Positions 27,186-35,607 of a stretch of 64,000 bases of DNA are shown here, in pieces. This DNA comes from Shewanella oneidensis MR-1 (GTDB lineage: Bacteria > Pseudomonadota > Gammaproteobacteria > Enterobacterales > Shewanellaceae): contig NC_004347.2 in assembly GCF_000146165.2 (NCBI RefSeq), positions 1,736,001 through 1,800,000 on the forward strand, written 5' to 3'. The position numbers and the translations under genes were made by a program. Numbering within the stretch: the stretch's first letter is position 1; each line of letters opens with the position of its first letter. The notes beneath the pieces were generated by a model. That model saw only the letters and a list, made by a program, of their open reading frames with translations, made no database searches and had not been told where the DNA came from.

Positions 27186-28376
27186 ATGAGTACTGAACTA
27201 TTAAACCAAGAGATCGTTATTGTTGCCGCTAAACGCACCCCAATGGGTAGTTTTCAAGGCAGTTTGTCTGGCATCACTTCTCTGAGCTTAGCGGCCACAG
27301 CAATCAAAGCCCTGTTAGCCGATACCCAAGTTGCGCCTGACAAGGTCGATGAGGTGTTGATGGGCTGCGTATTGCCAGCGGGTCTTGGTCAAGCGCCTGC
27401 GCGCCAAGCAACCTTAGGGGCAGGTTTACCGCTGTCTGTGGGTGCAACCACAGTGAACAAGGTCTGTGGTTCAGGGATGAAAACGGTGATGCTTGCCCAT
27501 GATTTGATTAAAGCGGGCAGTGCTAAGGTGGTGATTGCTGGTGGTATGGAAAGCATGAGCCAAGCACCTTACTTGCTCGACAAAGCGCGCGCTGGTATAC
27601 GTATGGGCCATGGCAAAGTGTTAGATCATATGTTCCTCGACGGTTTAGAAGATGCTTACACTGGCGGCGCTATGGGCACATTCGCCCAGAAAACCGCCGA
27701 TGAATTTGGTATCACTCGCGAGCAAATGGATGCGTTTGCTTTAAGCTCACTCGAAAAAGCCAACGCTGCCATTAATTCTGGTGCTTTCAAAACGGAGATA
27801 GTGCCCGTAACGGTAAGCGATCGCCGTGGTGACGTGACTATTGATACCGATGAGCAGCCAGGTAACGCTCGCCCTGAAAAAATCCCCACGTTGCGTCCAG
27901 CCTTTGCTAAAGATGGCACTATTACTGCGGCAAACTCCAGCTCGATTTCCGATGGTGCAGCGGCGCTGATGTTAACAACGCGCGCCAATGCTGAGCAGTT
28001 AGGCTTAACTGTGCTCGCCACCATCAAGGGCCACACTACCCATGCGCAGGAGCCTGCACTTTTTACCACCGCACCCGTTGGCGCGATGGCAAAACTATTG
28101 AGTAATGTGGGCTGGTCAAAGGATGAAGTTGATCTGTTTGAGATCAACGAAGCCTTCGCCATGGTGACTATGCTGGCCGTTTCTGAATTAGGTTTAGATA
28201 TGACAAAAGTCAACGTGAATGGCGGCGCTTGTGCCTTAGGTCATCCTATCGGTTGCTCGGGCGCGCGTTTACTGGTGACCTTAATCCATGCACTTAAAGC
28301 CCGCGGACTTAAGCGCGGTGTAGCGTCGCTCTGTATCGGTGGTGGTGAAGCGACGGCTATGGCTATTGAAGTCTAA
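27186..28376 (+). CDS. Thiolase (acetyl-CoA C-acyltransferase)
   Basis: Thiolase of 396 residues. The nucleophilic Cys lies in NKVCGSGMK; NEAFAM and the C-terminal GGACALGHPIGCSGAR and CIGGG are present. As first gene of a valine/isoleucine operon it may cleave 2-methylacetoacetyl-CoA to propionyl-CoA and acetyl-CoA, as well as acetoacetyl-CoA (inference from context). It lies downstream of the LiuR-like box. Confidence 0.9.
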   Translation: MSTELLNQEIVIVAAKRTPMGSFQGSLSGITSLSLAATAIKALLADTQVAPDKVDEVLMGCVLPAGLGQAPARQATLGAGLPLSVGATTVNKVCGSGMKTVMLAHDLIKAGSAKVVIAGGMESMSQAPYLLDKARAGIRMGHGKVLDHMFLDGLEDAYTGGAMGTFAQKTADEFGITREQMDAFALSSLEKANAAINSGAFKTEIVPVTVSDRRGDVTIDTDEQPGNARPEKIPTLRPAFAKDGTITAANSSSISDGAAALMLTTRANAEQLGLTVLATIKGHTTHAQEPALFTTAPVGAMAKLLSNVGWSKDEVDLFEINEAFAMVTMLAVSELGLDMTKVNVNGGACALGHPIGCSGARLLVTLIHALKARGLKRGVASLCIGGGEATAMAIEV

Positions 28377-28512
28377 TTAAACGCTTTATCGCAAACTCAA
28401 AAACGGCTAAATCAACAAGACCAAGACTGAGCTGGCAAGGGCAAACATCCCGCTGAGGATAAACATAATATCGCACCGCCAGCTCTACCCTAAACAAGGA
28501 AAGGATTGCAAC

Positions 28513-30012
28513 ATGACCACACAAGTTAAGCATTACATTGATGGCGAATTCACTGCAGGCACGGGTACATCACAAATCGTGGTGACCAATCCTGCCAATA
28601 ACGCGACGATTGCCGTTATTAATAGCGCCACGGCCGATGAAGTCCATGCGGCCATTGCCAGTGCCAAGGCGGCCTTTAAAACATGGAAAGAAGTGCCTGT
28701 CTCTGAGCGTGCCCGTGTCATGTTGCGCTACCAACACTTACTAAAAGAGCACCACGATGAGTTAGCGACCATCCTTGCCCATGAAACCGGTAAAACCTTT
28801 GAAGATGCCAAGGGCGATGTCTGGCGCGGGATTGAAGTGGCGGAACATGCCTGCAACATTGCCTCATTACTGATGGGTGAAACCGTTGAAAACGTTGCAC
28901 GTTCTATCGATACCTACAGCTACACTCAGCCTCTTGGTGTGTGTGCGGGTATCACGCCGTTTAACTTCCCTGCGATGATCCCTTTGTGGATGTTCCCACT
29001 GGCGATTGCCTGCGGTAACACTTTCATCCTTAAGCCATCAGAGCAAGACCCTATGACGCCGCAGCGTTTAGTTGAGCTATTTGTCGAAGCGGGCGCGCCA
29101 AAGGGCGTACTGCAACTGATCCATGGTGATAAGACGGCGGTGGATATTCTACTGGCAGACCCTGCGGTTAAGGCGATTTCCTTCGTGGGCTCCGTCGCTG
29201 TTGGCCAATACATCTACAAAACCGGTACCGATAACTTAAAACGCGTGCAAGCCTTTGCAGGGGCAAAAAACCACTGCGTGATCATGCCTGATGCAAACAA
29301 ACAGCAAGTGATCAACAACTTAGTCGGCGCTTCTGTCGGCGCGGCGGGGCAACGCTGTATGGCTATTTCGGTCGCGGTATTTGTCGGCGCAGCTAAAGAG
29401 TGGATCCCAGAGCTCAAAGAAGCGCTGGCGAAGGTTCGCCCAGGTTTATGGGACGATAAAGACGCCGGTTACGGTCCGCTGATAAGCCCTGCTGCCAAAG
29501 TGCGCGTGCTCAAACTTATCGCCCAAGGTAAGGAAGAGGGCGCGCAGTGTTTACTCGATGGCAGTGATTTTACTGTGGCGGGTTTCGAGTCCGGCAACTG
29601 GGTAGGACCTACCATGTTCACTAAGGTCACGACCGATATGAGCATCTACAAAGAAGAAATCTTTGGCCCCGTGCTCTGCTGTATGGAATCCGATTCATTA
29701 GAAGATGCGATCGAACTCGTTAACGCCAGCCCCTACGGCAATGGCACGTCTATTTTTACCGCAAGCGGCGCTGCGGCGCGTAAATATCAACACGAAATCG
29801 AAGTCGGCCAAGTGGGCATTAACGTGCCTATCCCTGTGCCATTACCTTTCTTCTCGTTCACCGGTTGGAAGGGCAGTTTTTACGGCGACCAACACGCCTA
29901 CGGTAAGCAAGCGGTGCGTTTCTACACTGAAACTAAAACCATTACCGCTCGCTGGTTCGAGTCGGACATTGCGGTGGCCGCTGGCCCTAATATGAGCATT
30001 AACTTGCGCTAA
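28513..30012 (+). CDS. mmsA: Methylmalonate-semialdehyde dehydrogenase MmsA
   Basis: CoA-acylating aldehyde dehydrogenase of 499 residues that converts methylmalonate semialdehyde to propionyl-CoA. It has the MmsA-specific start (IDGEF near residue 9), [15 protein letters not shown], the catalytic Cys in [10 protein letters not shown], and [24 protein letters not shown] precedes the ATG. It catalyses the last step of the valine branch although it is second in gene order. Confidence 0.95.
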   Translation: MTTQVKHYIDGEFTAGTGTSQIVVTNPANNATIAVINSATADEVHAAIASAKAAFKTWKEVPVSERARVMLRYQHLLKEHHDELATILAHETGKTFEDAKGDVWRGIEVAEHACNIASLLMGETVENVARSIDTYSYTQPLGVCAGITPFNFPAMIPLWMFPLAIACGNTFILKPSEQDPMTPQRLVELFVEAGAPKGVLQLIHGDKTAVDILLADPAVKAISFVGSVAVGQYIYKTGTDNLKRVQAFAGAKNHCVIMPDANKQQVINNLVGASVGAAGQRCMAISVAVFVGAAKEWIPELKEALAKVRPGLWDDKDAGYGPLISPAAKVRVLKLIAQGKEEGAQCLLDGSDFTVAGFESGNWVGPTMFTKVTTDMSIYKEEIFGPVLCCMESDSLEDAIELVNASPYGNGTSIFTASGAAARKYQHEIEVGQVGINVPIPVPLPFFSFTGWKGSFYGDQHAYGKQAVRFYTETKTITARWFESDIAVAAGPNMSINLR

Positions 30013-30045
30013 GCCGTTTAAAAAAAGTTTCAACGCATTGTTAAA

Positions 30046-30104
30046 CAGCAAGTTATTCATCCAAAGTGGCGCATGGTTGGCGCCTGATGATGAATAACTT
30101 GCTG
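30046..30104 (+). other. Long intra-operon hairpin between mmsA and the acyl-CoA dehydrogenase gene
   Basis: A 16-bp perfect inverted repeat (CAGCAAGTTATTCATC at 30046-30061 with its complement at 30089-30104) encloses a second 5-bp GGCGC/GCGCC stem. There is no T-run. It could be a processing or stability element that sets different expression of the flanking genes. Confidence 0.7.
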
Positions 30105-30174
30105 ATAAACTCACGGTTTATTACGCAAAAGTCATTTACGAAAAGAAATGGCCATAGAGTCATAGGAGAGCCAA

Positions 30175-31332
30175 ATGGATTTTAATTTCAACGAAGACCA
30201 ACGCCAATTTGCTGAGCTAGCTCGCCAGTTTGCCACCGACGAACTCGCCCCTTTTGCCGCCAAATGGGACGAAGAACATCATTTCCCGAAGGATGTGATC
30301 CAAAAAGCCGGTGAGCTGGGTTTCTGCTCCCTGTATTCCCCAGAATCGGAAGGCGGCATGGGCCTGTCGCGCTTAGATGCCTCGATTATTTTCGAAGAGC
30401 TCTCTAAGGGCTGTACTGCTACGACCGCCATGCTGACAATCCACAATATGGCCACTTGGATGGTGACCACTTGGGGCACAGAGACTTTGCGTCAAGCTTG
30501 GTCTGAGCCCTTGACCACTGGGCAAATGCTGGCGTCTTACTGCTTAACGGAGCCAGGCGCTGGCTCGGATGCGGCATCTTTGCAAACCAAAGCGGTGCCT
30601 GATGGTGATGAATACGTGGTTTCTGGCTCTAAGATGTTTATCTCGGGCGCGGGTTCTACTGAGCTTTTAGTCGTAATGTGCCGCACGGGGCAAGCCGGGC
30701 CAAAGGGCATTTCGGCGATTGCGATCCCTGCCGACAGTGAAGGCATTATCTATGGCAAGGCTGAAGATAAAATGGGCTGGAACGCGCAGCCGACTCGCTT
30801 AGTTACCTTTGATAACGTGCGAGTGCCAGTTGCAAACTTACTCGGTGAAGAAGGCCAAGGTTTTACCTTTGCGATGAAAGGCTTAGACGGTGGCCGCATC
30901 AATATTGCTACCTGCTCAGTGGGTACGGCGCAGGCCGCTCTTGAGCGTGCAAGCCAGTACATGAATGAACGTCAACAATTTGGTAAGCCATTGGCCGCTT
31001 TTCAAGCGCTGCAATTTAAGCTGGCTGATATGGCAACTGAATTAGTCGCCGCTCGCCAAATGGTGCGTTTAGCCGCTTTTAAACTCGACAGTGGCGACCC
31101 AGAAGGCACTGCCTATTGTGCGATGGCGAAGCGGTTTGCCACCGATGTGGGCTTTCAAGTTTGCGATGCGGCGCTGCAAATTCATGGCGGATATGGCTAT
31201 ATCAGGGAGTATCCGTTAGAGCGTCATTTCCGAGATGTTCGTGTACATCAGATTTTAGAGGGCACTAACGAGATTATGCGCCTCATTATCGCCCGTCGTT
31301 TACTCGACGAGAATGCCGGACAAATCCTCTAA
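30175..31332 (+). CDS. Acyl-CoA dehydrogenase, probably isobutyryl-CoA dehydrogenase
   Basis: FAD-dependent acyl-CoA dehydrogenase of 385 residues: YCLTEPGAGSDAASLQT, MFISGAG, QIHGGYGYIREYPLERHFRD, with the catalytic Glu in ILEGTNEIM. Adjacent enoyl-CoA hydratase and 3-hydroxyisobutyryl-CoA hydrolase genes point to isobutyryl-CoA as substrate. AGGAG precedes the ATG. Confidence 0.9.
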   Translation: MDFNFNEDQRQFAELARQFATDELAPFAAKWDEEHHFPKDVIQKAGELGFCSLYSPESEGGMGLSRLDASIIFEELSKGCTATTAMLTIHNMATWMVTTWGTETLRQAWSEPLTTGQMLASYCLTEPGAGSDAASLQTKAVPDGDEYVVSGSKMFISGAGSTELLVVMCRTGQAGPKGISAIAIPADSEGIIYGKAEDKMGWNAQPTRLVTFDNVRVPVANLLGEEGQGFTFAMKGLDGGRINIATCSVGTAQAALERASQYMNERQQFGKPLAAFQALQFKLADMATELVAARQMVRLAAFKLDSGDPEGTAYCAMAKRFATDVGFQVCDAALQIHGGYGYIREYPLERHFRDVRVHQILEGTNEIMRLIIARRLLDENAGQIL

Positions 31333-31384
31333 TACGTTTTATCGGATGCAAGGGGTTGGGGATAACACCAAGGAGTTGAAACAG

Positions 31385-32158
31385 ATGGACTATTTAGTTG
31401 AGCGAATTGAAGGCCATACGGCCATTCTGACCATGAACAATCCGCCGGCCAATACGTGGACCGCCCAAAGTCTACAGGCGCTTAAGGCCAAAGTGCTGGA
31501 ACTCAATGCCAATAAGGACATTTATGCGCTGGTGTTAACTGGCGAGGGCAACAAGTTTTTCTCCGCGGGCGCCGATTTAAAACTGTTTAGCGACGGTGAT
31601 AAGGGTAATGCGGCGAGCATGGCAAAACACTTTGGCGAAGCGTTTGAAACCTTAAGCCAGTTCCGCGGCGTGTCGATTGCCGCCATTAACGGTTATGCCA
31701 TGGGCGGAGGCTTAGAAGTCGCTCTGGCCTGTGATATTCGTATCGCTGAAACCCAAGCCGTGATGGCACTGCCAGAGGCGACGGTTGGCCTGCTGCCCTG
31801 CGCGGGCGGGACACAGAATCTCACTGCGCTGGTGGGCGAGGGTTGGGCTAAGCGGATGATTTTATGTGGTGAGCGTGTGAATGCCGCCCAAGCGCTGAAT
31901 TTGCGTCTAGTCGAGGAAGTTGTCGAAACGGGTGAAGCCTTAAATGCGGCGATAGCTCTTGCAGCCAAAGTGGCCAATCAGAGCCCAAGCAGCGTCACCG
32001 CCTGTAAGACACTTATCCAAGCGGGGCGTCAAATGCCCCGTAGCCAAGCCTTACCAATAGAGCATGAACTGTTTGTCGGTTTGTTCGATACTGAAGATCA
32101 GGCCGAAGGCGTGAACGCGTTTTTGGAGAAACGTAAAGCTGATTGGAAGAACCGCTAA
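31385..32158 (+). CDS. Enoyl-CoA hydratase
   Basis: Crotonase-fold protein of 257 residues with the oxyanion-hole segments FFSAGADLKLF and INGYAMGGGLEVALACDIRI, and the catalytic Glu in PEATVGLLPC. In context it hydrates methacrylyl-CoA to 3-hydroxyisobutyryl-CoA. AAGGAG lies upstream of ATG 31385. Its TAA overlaps the next ATG by one base, indicating coupling. Confidence 0.9.
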   Translation: MDYLVERIEGHTAILTMNNPPANTWTAQSLQALKAKVLELNANKDIYALVLTGEGNKFFSAGADLKLFSDGDKGNAASMAKHFGEAFETLSQFRGVSIAAINGYAMGGGLEVALACDIRIAETQAVMALPEATVGLLPCAGGTQNLTALVGEGWAKRMILCGERVNAAQALNLRLVEEVVETGEALNAAIALAAKVANQSPSSVTACKTLIQAGRQMPRSQALPIEHELFVGLFDTEDQAEGVNAFLEKRKADWKNR

Positions 32159-33309
32159 TGACAAACTTAGTAGATAAGGCTGCACACTCGTTCGCCACTC
32201 AAAATGTGGTTTTTCAAACTTTAGCCACCGCCTCGGGCAAATTAGTTGGGGTGGTGACGCTCAATGTTGAAAAAGCCCTCAACGCCTTGGATCTTGATAT
32301 GGTTCGGGCCATGACGGTGCAGCTCAATTTGTGGAAAAAAGATCCGTTAATCGCCTGTGTGGTACTGGATGGCAGCGGAGAAAAGGCGTTTTGTGCGGGT
32401 GGCGATGTGCGGGCGTTATATCACGCCTCAGTTGCCGCTAAGGGACAAGTGACTGAGGTCGCTAAAGTATTCTTTGAAGAAGAATATCGTCTCGATTATC
32501 TACTGCATACCTATGGTAAACCTGTGCTGGTATGGGGTGATGGCATTGTGATGGGCGGTGGACTCGGCCTGATGGCGGGTGCCAGCCACAAAGTGGTGAC
32601 AGAAACCTCCCGTATCGCTATGCCAGAAGTCACCATCGGGCTTTATCCCGATGTTGGTGGCAGTTATTTCCTTAATCGTATGCCGGGGAAAATGGGGCTG
32701 TTTTTAGGGCTAACGGCCTATCATATGAATGCCGCCGATGCCTGCTATGTTGGCCTTGCCGATCATTATCTAAACCGTGATGACAAAGAATTGATGTTCG
32801 ATGCCATGGCGACCCTCGATTGGAGTGACTCGCCTGCACTCAATCATCAACGACTCGATACGATGATCAACGAACTGTCTAACCAAGTGGATATTCCTAA
32901 GGGCGACAGTGTATTGGCCGAGAGTCAAGAGATGATCGACAGGCTGATGGCAGGGAGTTTAACGGATATCGTCACGCGGATGTCGACCTTAAGCACCGAT
33001 GAAGCGTGGTTAAGTAAGGCGTGCGCGACCATGTTGGCGGGTAGCCCAATCAGTTGGCATTTGGCGTATATCCAAACCCAGCTAGGCACTAAACTCAGCC
33101 TAGCGCAATGTTTTAAATGGGAATTAACCGTTAGCGTCAATGTTTGCGCTAAGGGAGATTTCTGCGAAGGGGTGCGTGCACTGTTGATTGATAAAGACAA
33201 ACAGCCTAAGTGGCAGTTCGCGGATGTGCAATCTGTACCCAACAGTGTTATTGAGGACATTTTGACCTCACCTTGGGGGGAAGAGCATCCCTTAAGCCAA
33301 TTAAGCTAA
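32158..33309 (+). CDS. 3-Hydroxyisobutyryl-CoA hydrolase
   Basis: Crotonase-superfamily hydrolase of 383 residues with CAGGDVRALY, the signature WGDGIVMGGGLGLMAGAS and PEVTIGLYPDVGGSYFLN. This subgroup releases free 3-hydroxyisobutyrate, the substrate of MmsB encoded next. It starts at ATG 32158 in TAATG overlap with the hydratase. Confidence 0.93.
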   Translation: MTNLVDKAAHSFATQNVVFQTLATASGKLVGVVTLNVEKALNALDLDMVRAMTVQLNLWKKDPLIACVVLDGSGEKAFCAGGDVRALYHASVAAKGQVTEVAKVFFEEEYRLDYLLHTYGKPVLVWGDGIVMGGGLGLMAGASHKVVTETSRIAMPEVTIGLYPDVGGSYFLNRMPGKMGLFLGLTAYHMNAADACYVGLADHYLNRDDKELMFDAMATLDWSDSPALNHQRLDTMINELSNQVDIPKGDSVLAESQEMIDRLMAGSLTDIVTRMSTLSTDEAWLSKACATMLAGSPISWHLAYIQTQLGTKLSLAQCFKWELTVSVNVCAKGDFCEGVRALLIDKDKQPKWQFADVQSVPNSVIEDILTSPWGEEHPLSQLS

Positions 33310-33317
33310 GCCAATCG

Positions 33318-33349
33318 ATGGCAGGTAAAGCAAACGCTTAGCCTGCCAT
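33318..33349 (+). other. Inverted repeat between the hydrolase gene and mmsB
   Basis: ATGGCAGG / CCTGCCAT with a 16-nt loop, just after the hydrolase stop and without a T-run. Another possible mRNA processing hairpin within the operon. Confidence 0.5.
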
Positions 33350-33392
33350 TCTATCTTGAATAAAAAAAACAATAGAACACAGGAGTCATGGC

Positions 33393-34295
33393 ATGAGTAC
33401 AGTAGCATTTATCGGTTTAGGTAATATGGGCGGCCCAATGGCGGCCAATTTATTAAAAGCGGGCATGACAGTACGTGTGTTCGACTTAGTGCATACGGCC
33501 ATGCAAACCTTGGCGGAGCAAGGTGCATTAGTGTCAAGCACAGCATGTGGCGCGGCGGCGGGTGCAAACGTGGTGATCACTATGCTGCCCGCAGGTAAGC
33601 ATGTCAAAAATTTATATTTAGGCAGCGGTAGCGAAAAAGGTCTGCTCGATGTGGTAGCCAGCGATACCTTACTGATTGATTGTTCGACCATTGACGCCCA
33701 AAGTGCTCAGCTGGTGGCAACGCAAGCGGCCAAGAATGGGCTCGAGTTTATGGATGCCCCCGTTTCAGGTGGCACTTCTGGCGCAGCAGCGGGTACCTTA
33801 ACCTTTATTTGCGGTGGTTCGGATACAGCCTTTGAGCGCGCGCAACCTGTACTGAATGCCATGGGCAAAAATATCTTCCATGCGGGTGGTCCAGGCGCTG
33901 GGCAAATTGCTAAAATCTGCAATAACATGCTGTTATCTGTGTTGATGGTCGGTACATCTGAAGCGCTGCAAATGGGGATAGACCATGGCCTCGATCCAAA
34001 AGTGTTGTCGAACATTATGAAGGTCAGCAGCGGCGGTAACTGGACGCTCGAAAAGTATAACCCTTGTCCAGGCGTGATGGAGAATGTGCCTTCTTCTAAG
34101 GGCTATCAGGGTGGTTTTATGGTAGATTTGATGGTTAAAGATCTCGGCCTTTCCTTCGAGGCCGCATTATTGAGCAATTCGAGCACGCCAATGGGAGCTC
34201 TTGCTCGCAGTTTGTATGTCAGCCATGCAAGACAAGGCAATGGCCACCGAGATTTCTCCAGTATTTTTGAACAATTTGCTCCACTTAAGAAATAG
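33393..34295 (+). CDS. mmsB: 3-Hydroxyisobutyrate dehydrogenase MmsB
   Basis: Beta-hydroxyacid dehydrogenase of 300 residues: FIGLGNMGGPMAANLLKAG at the N-terminus, DAPVSGGTSGAAAGTLTF, and the catalytic Lys in GAGQIAKICNNM. It oxidises 3-hydroxyisobutyrate to methylmalonate semialdehyde with NAD. CAGGAG precedes the ATG. Confidence 0.94.
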   Translation: MSTVAFIGLGNMGGPMAANLLKAGMTVRVFDLVHTAMQTLAEQGALVSSTACGAAAGANVVITMLPAGKHVKNLYLGSGSEKGLLDVVASDTLLIDCSTIDAQSAQLVATQAAKNGLEFMDAPVSGGTSGAAAGTLTFICGGSDTAFERAQPVLNAMGKNIFHAGGPGAGQIAKICNNMLLSVLMVGTSEALQMGIDHGLDPKVLSNIMKVSSGGNWTLEKYNPCPGVMENVPSSKGYQGGFMVDLMVKDLGLSFEAALLSNSSTPMGALARSLYVSHARQGNGHRDFSSIFEQFAPLKK

Positions 34296-34319
34296 ACATT
34301 AAAAACAAGGGATAACCAG

Positions 34320-35078
34320 ATGGATTTAAAAGATAAGGTTGTCGTCATTACTGGCGGCGCGGGTGGTTTAGGCTTAGCGATGGCGCATAATTTTGCGCAG
34401 GCGGGTGCTAAGTTGGCGCTTATCGATGTGGATCAAGACAAGCTAGAACGCGCCTGTGCCGATTTAGGCTCATCCACAGAAGTCCAAGGTTATGCGTTAG
34501 ATATTACTGATGAAGAAGACGTGGTTGCAGGTTTTGCCTACATATTGGAAGATTTTGGCAAAATCAACGTGTTAGTCAATAATGCCGGCATTCTACGTGA
34601 TGGCATGTTAGTCAAAGCCAAAGACGGCAAGGTGACAGATCGTATGTCATTCGACCAGTTCCAATCGGTGATCAATGTTAACCTTACCGGTACATTCCTC
34701 TGTGGCCGTGAAGCGGCTGCCGCAATGATTGAATCGGGACAAGCTGGGGTGATTGTTAACATTTCTAGTCTTGCCAAAGCAGGCAACGTGGGACAATCCA
34801 ACTATGCGGCCTCCAAAGCGGGTGTGGCGGCGATGTCTGTCGGTTGGGCAAAAGAGCTGGCCCGTTACAATATCCGTAGCGCAGCGGTGGCACCAGGGGT
34901 GATTGCGACCGAAATGACGGCTGCAATGAAACCGGAAGCGCTTGAGCGTTTAGAGAAGCTCGTACCCGTTGGCCGTTTGGGTCATGCGGAGGAAATAGCT
35001 TCTACCGTACGCTTTATTATTGAAAACGATTACGTAAATGGTCGTGTGTTCGAGGTGGATGGCGGTATCCGCTTATAA
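34320..35078 (+). CDS. SDR, probably 3-hydroxy-2-methylbutyryl-CoA dehydrogenase
   Basis: Classical SDR of 252 residues: VITGGAGGLGLAMAHNF, NNAGILRDG, NISSLAKAGNVGQSNY with YAASK, APGVIATEM. The C-terminus (NGRVFEVDGGIRL) and an insertion near residue 100 resemble type-10 hydroxysteroid dehydrogenases, which oxidise 2-methyl-3-hydroxybutyryl-CoA in isoleucine breakdown. With the first-gene thiolase it would finish that branch (inference). A FabG-like reductase is the alternative. Confidence 0.8.
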   Translation: MDLKDKVVVITGGAGGLGLAMAHNFAQAGAKLALIDVDQDKLERACADLGSSTEVQGYALDITDEEDVVAGFAYILEDFGKINVLVNNAGILRDGMLVKAKDGKVTDRMSFDQFQSVINVNLTGTFLCGREAAAAMIESGQAGVIVNISSLAKAGNVGQSNYAASKAGVAAMSVGWAKELARYNIRSAAVAPGVIATEMTAAMKPEALERLEKLVPVGRLGHAEEIASTVRFIIENDYVNGRVFEVDGGIRL

Positions 35079-35102
35079 AAGATTATCTTATTGATAATCA
35101 AG

Positions 35103-35126
35103 AAAACCGAGCGATTGCTCGGTTTT
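35103..35126 (+). terminator. Terminator of the valine/isoleucine operon
   Basis: AAAACCGAGC-GATT-GCTCGGTTTT followed by TTG; ten-bp stem 24 bases after the last stop. Confidence 0.9.
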
Positions 35127-35285
35127 TTGTTAGGTAAAGATAGCGCTAGTTTTGACACTTTTAGTTCAATGGAATTATGGATGGGAGTTGACATTTAAGG
35201 GCAATCCTTCAACAATCGCACTCCACTTTTTTTACATAACTTTACATATAGGGTTGACGTTATGGTGTTGGAGTTGCTTATCTGA

Positions 35286-35537
35286 ATGTCATGGCAGGAT
35301 AAGGCCCTATGGCTTGAAAAAATCACCAAACGCATGATGTTAATTGTCGGTGCCTTAGGTGTCGTAGTGATCTACGGCGGCTTCTTTTTTCTCCTCTTCA
35401 GTGGTCGTTCGGTCGCGGTGATCCCGTGGTTTTTTTTACTTTCGCCTTGGATTTGTATTTATTGTGGCCTGACGCAAGAACAACAGGCTAATGTACTTAA
35501 ATGGTTTGTTAAAAAAGTTAAAAAAGTTAAAAAATAA
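35286..35537 (+). CDS. Small two-helix membrane protein of unknown function
   Basis: Eighty-three residues with two hydrophobic segments (about 18-38 and 43-61) and a lysine-rich tail KKVKKVKK. The tail is encoded by three copies of the 9-mer GTTAAAAAA (35508-35534), so its length could vary by slippage. I do not recognise a family. ATG 35286 has only a weak purine leader. A GCCCTTAAGGGC palindrome follows the stop directly. Confidence 0.55.
   Translation: MSWQDKALWLEKITKRMMLIVGALGVVVIYGGFFFLLFSGRSVAVIPWFFLLSPWICIYCGLTQEQQANVLKWFVKKVKKVKK
35508..35534 (+). repeat. Triplicated 9-bp repeat at the 3' end of the small membrane protein gene
   Basis: GTTAAAAAA occurs three times in frame just before the TAA, adding VKK units to the protein. 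Confidence 0.9.
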
Positions 35538-35607
35538 GCCCTTAAGGGCATTTGCATCTCTTTCGTTTCGATTTTGGTTTGTTTAGTTTGCAAACTTGGG
35601 GAATACA

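Noticed and set aside
27656..28213. 185-codon minus-strand open frame inside the thiolase gene
   Set aside because: Antisense shadow of a clearly real gene with no start signal or family resemblance.
35152..35337. 61-codon open frame before the small membrane protein
   Set aside because: It overlaps the next gene by about 50 bases, lacks a ribosome-binding site and is of low complexity in composition.
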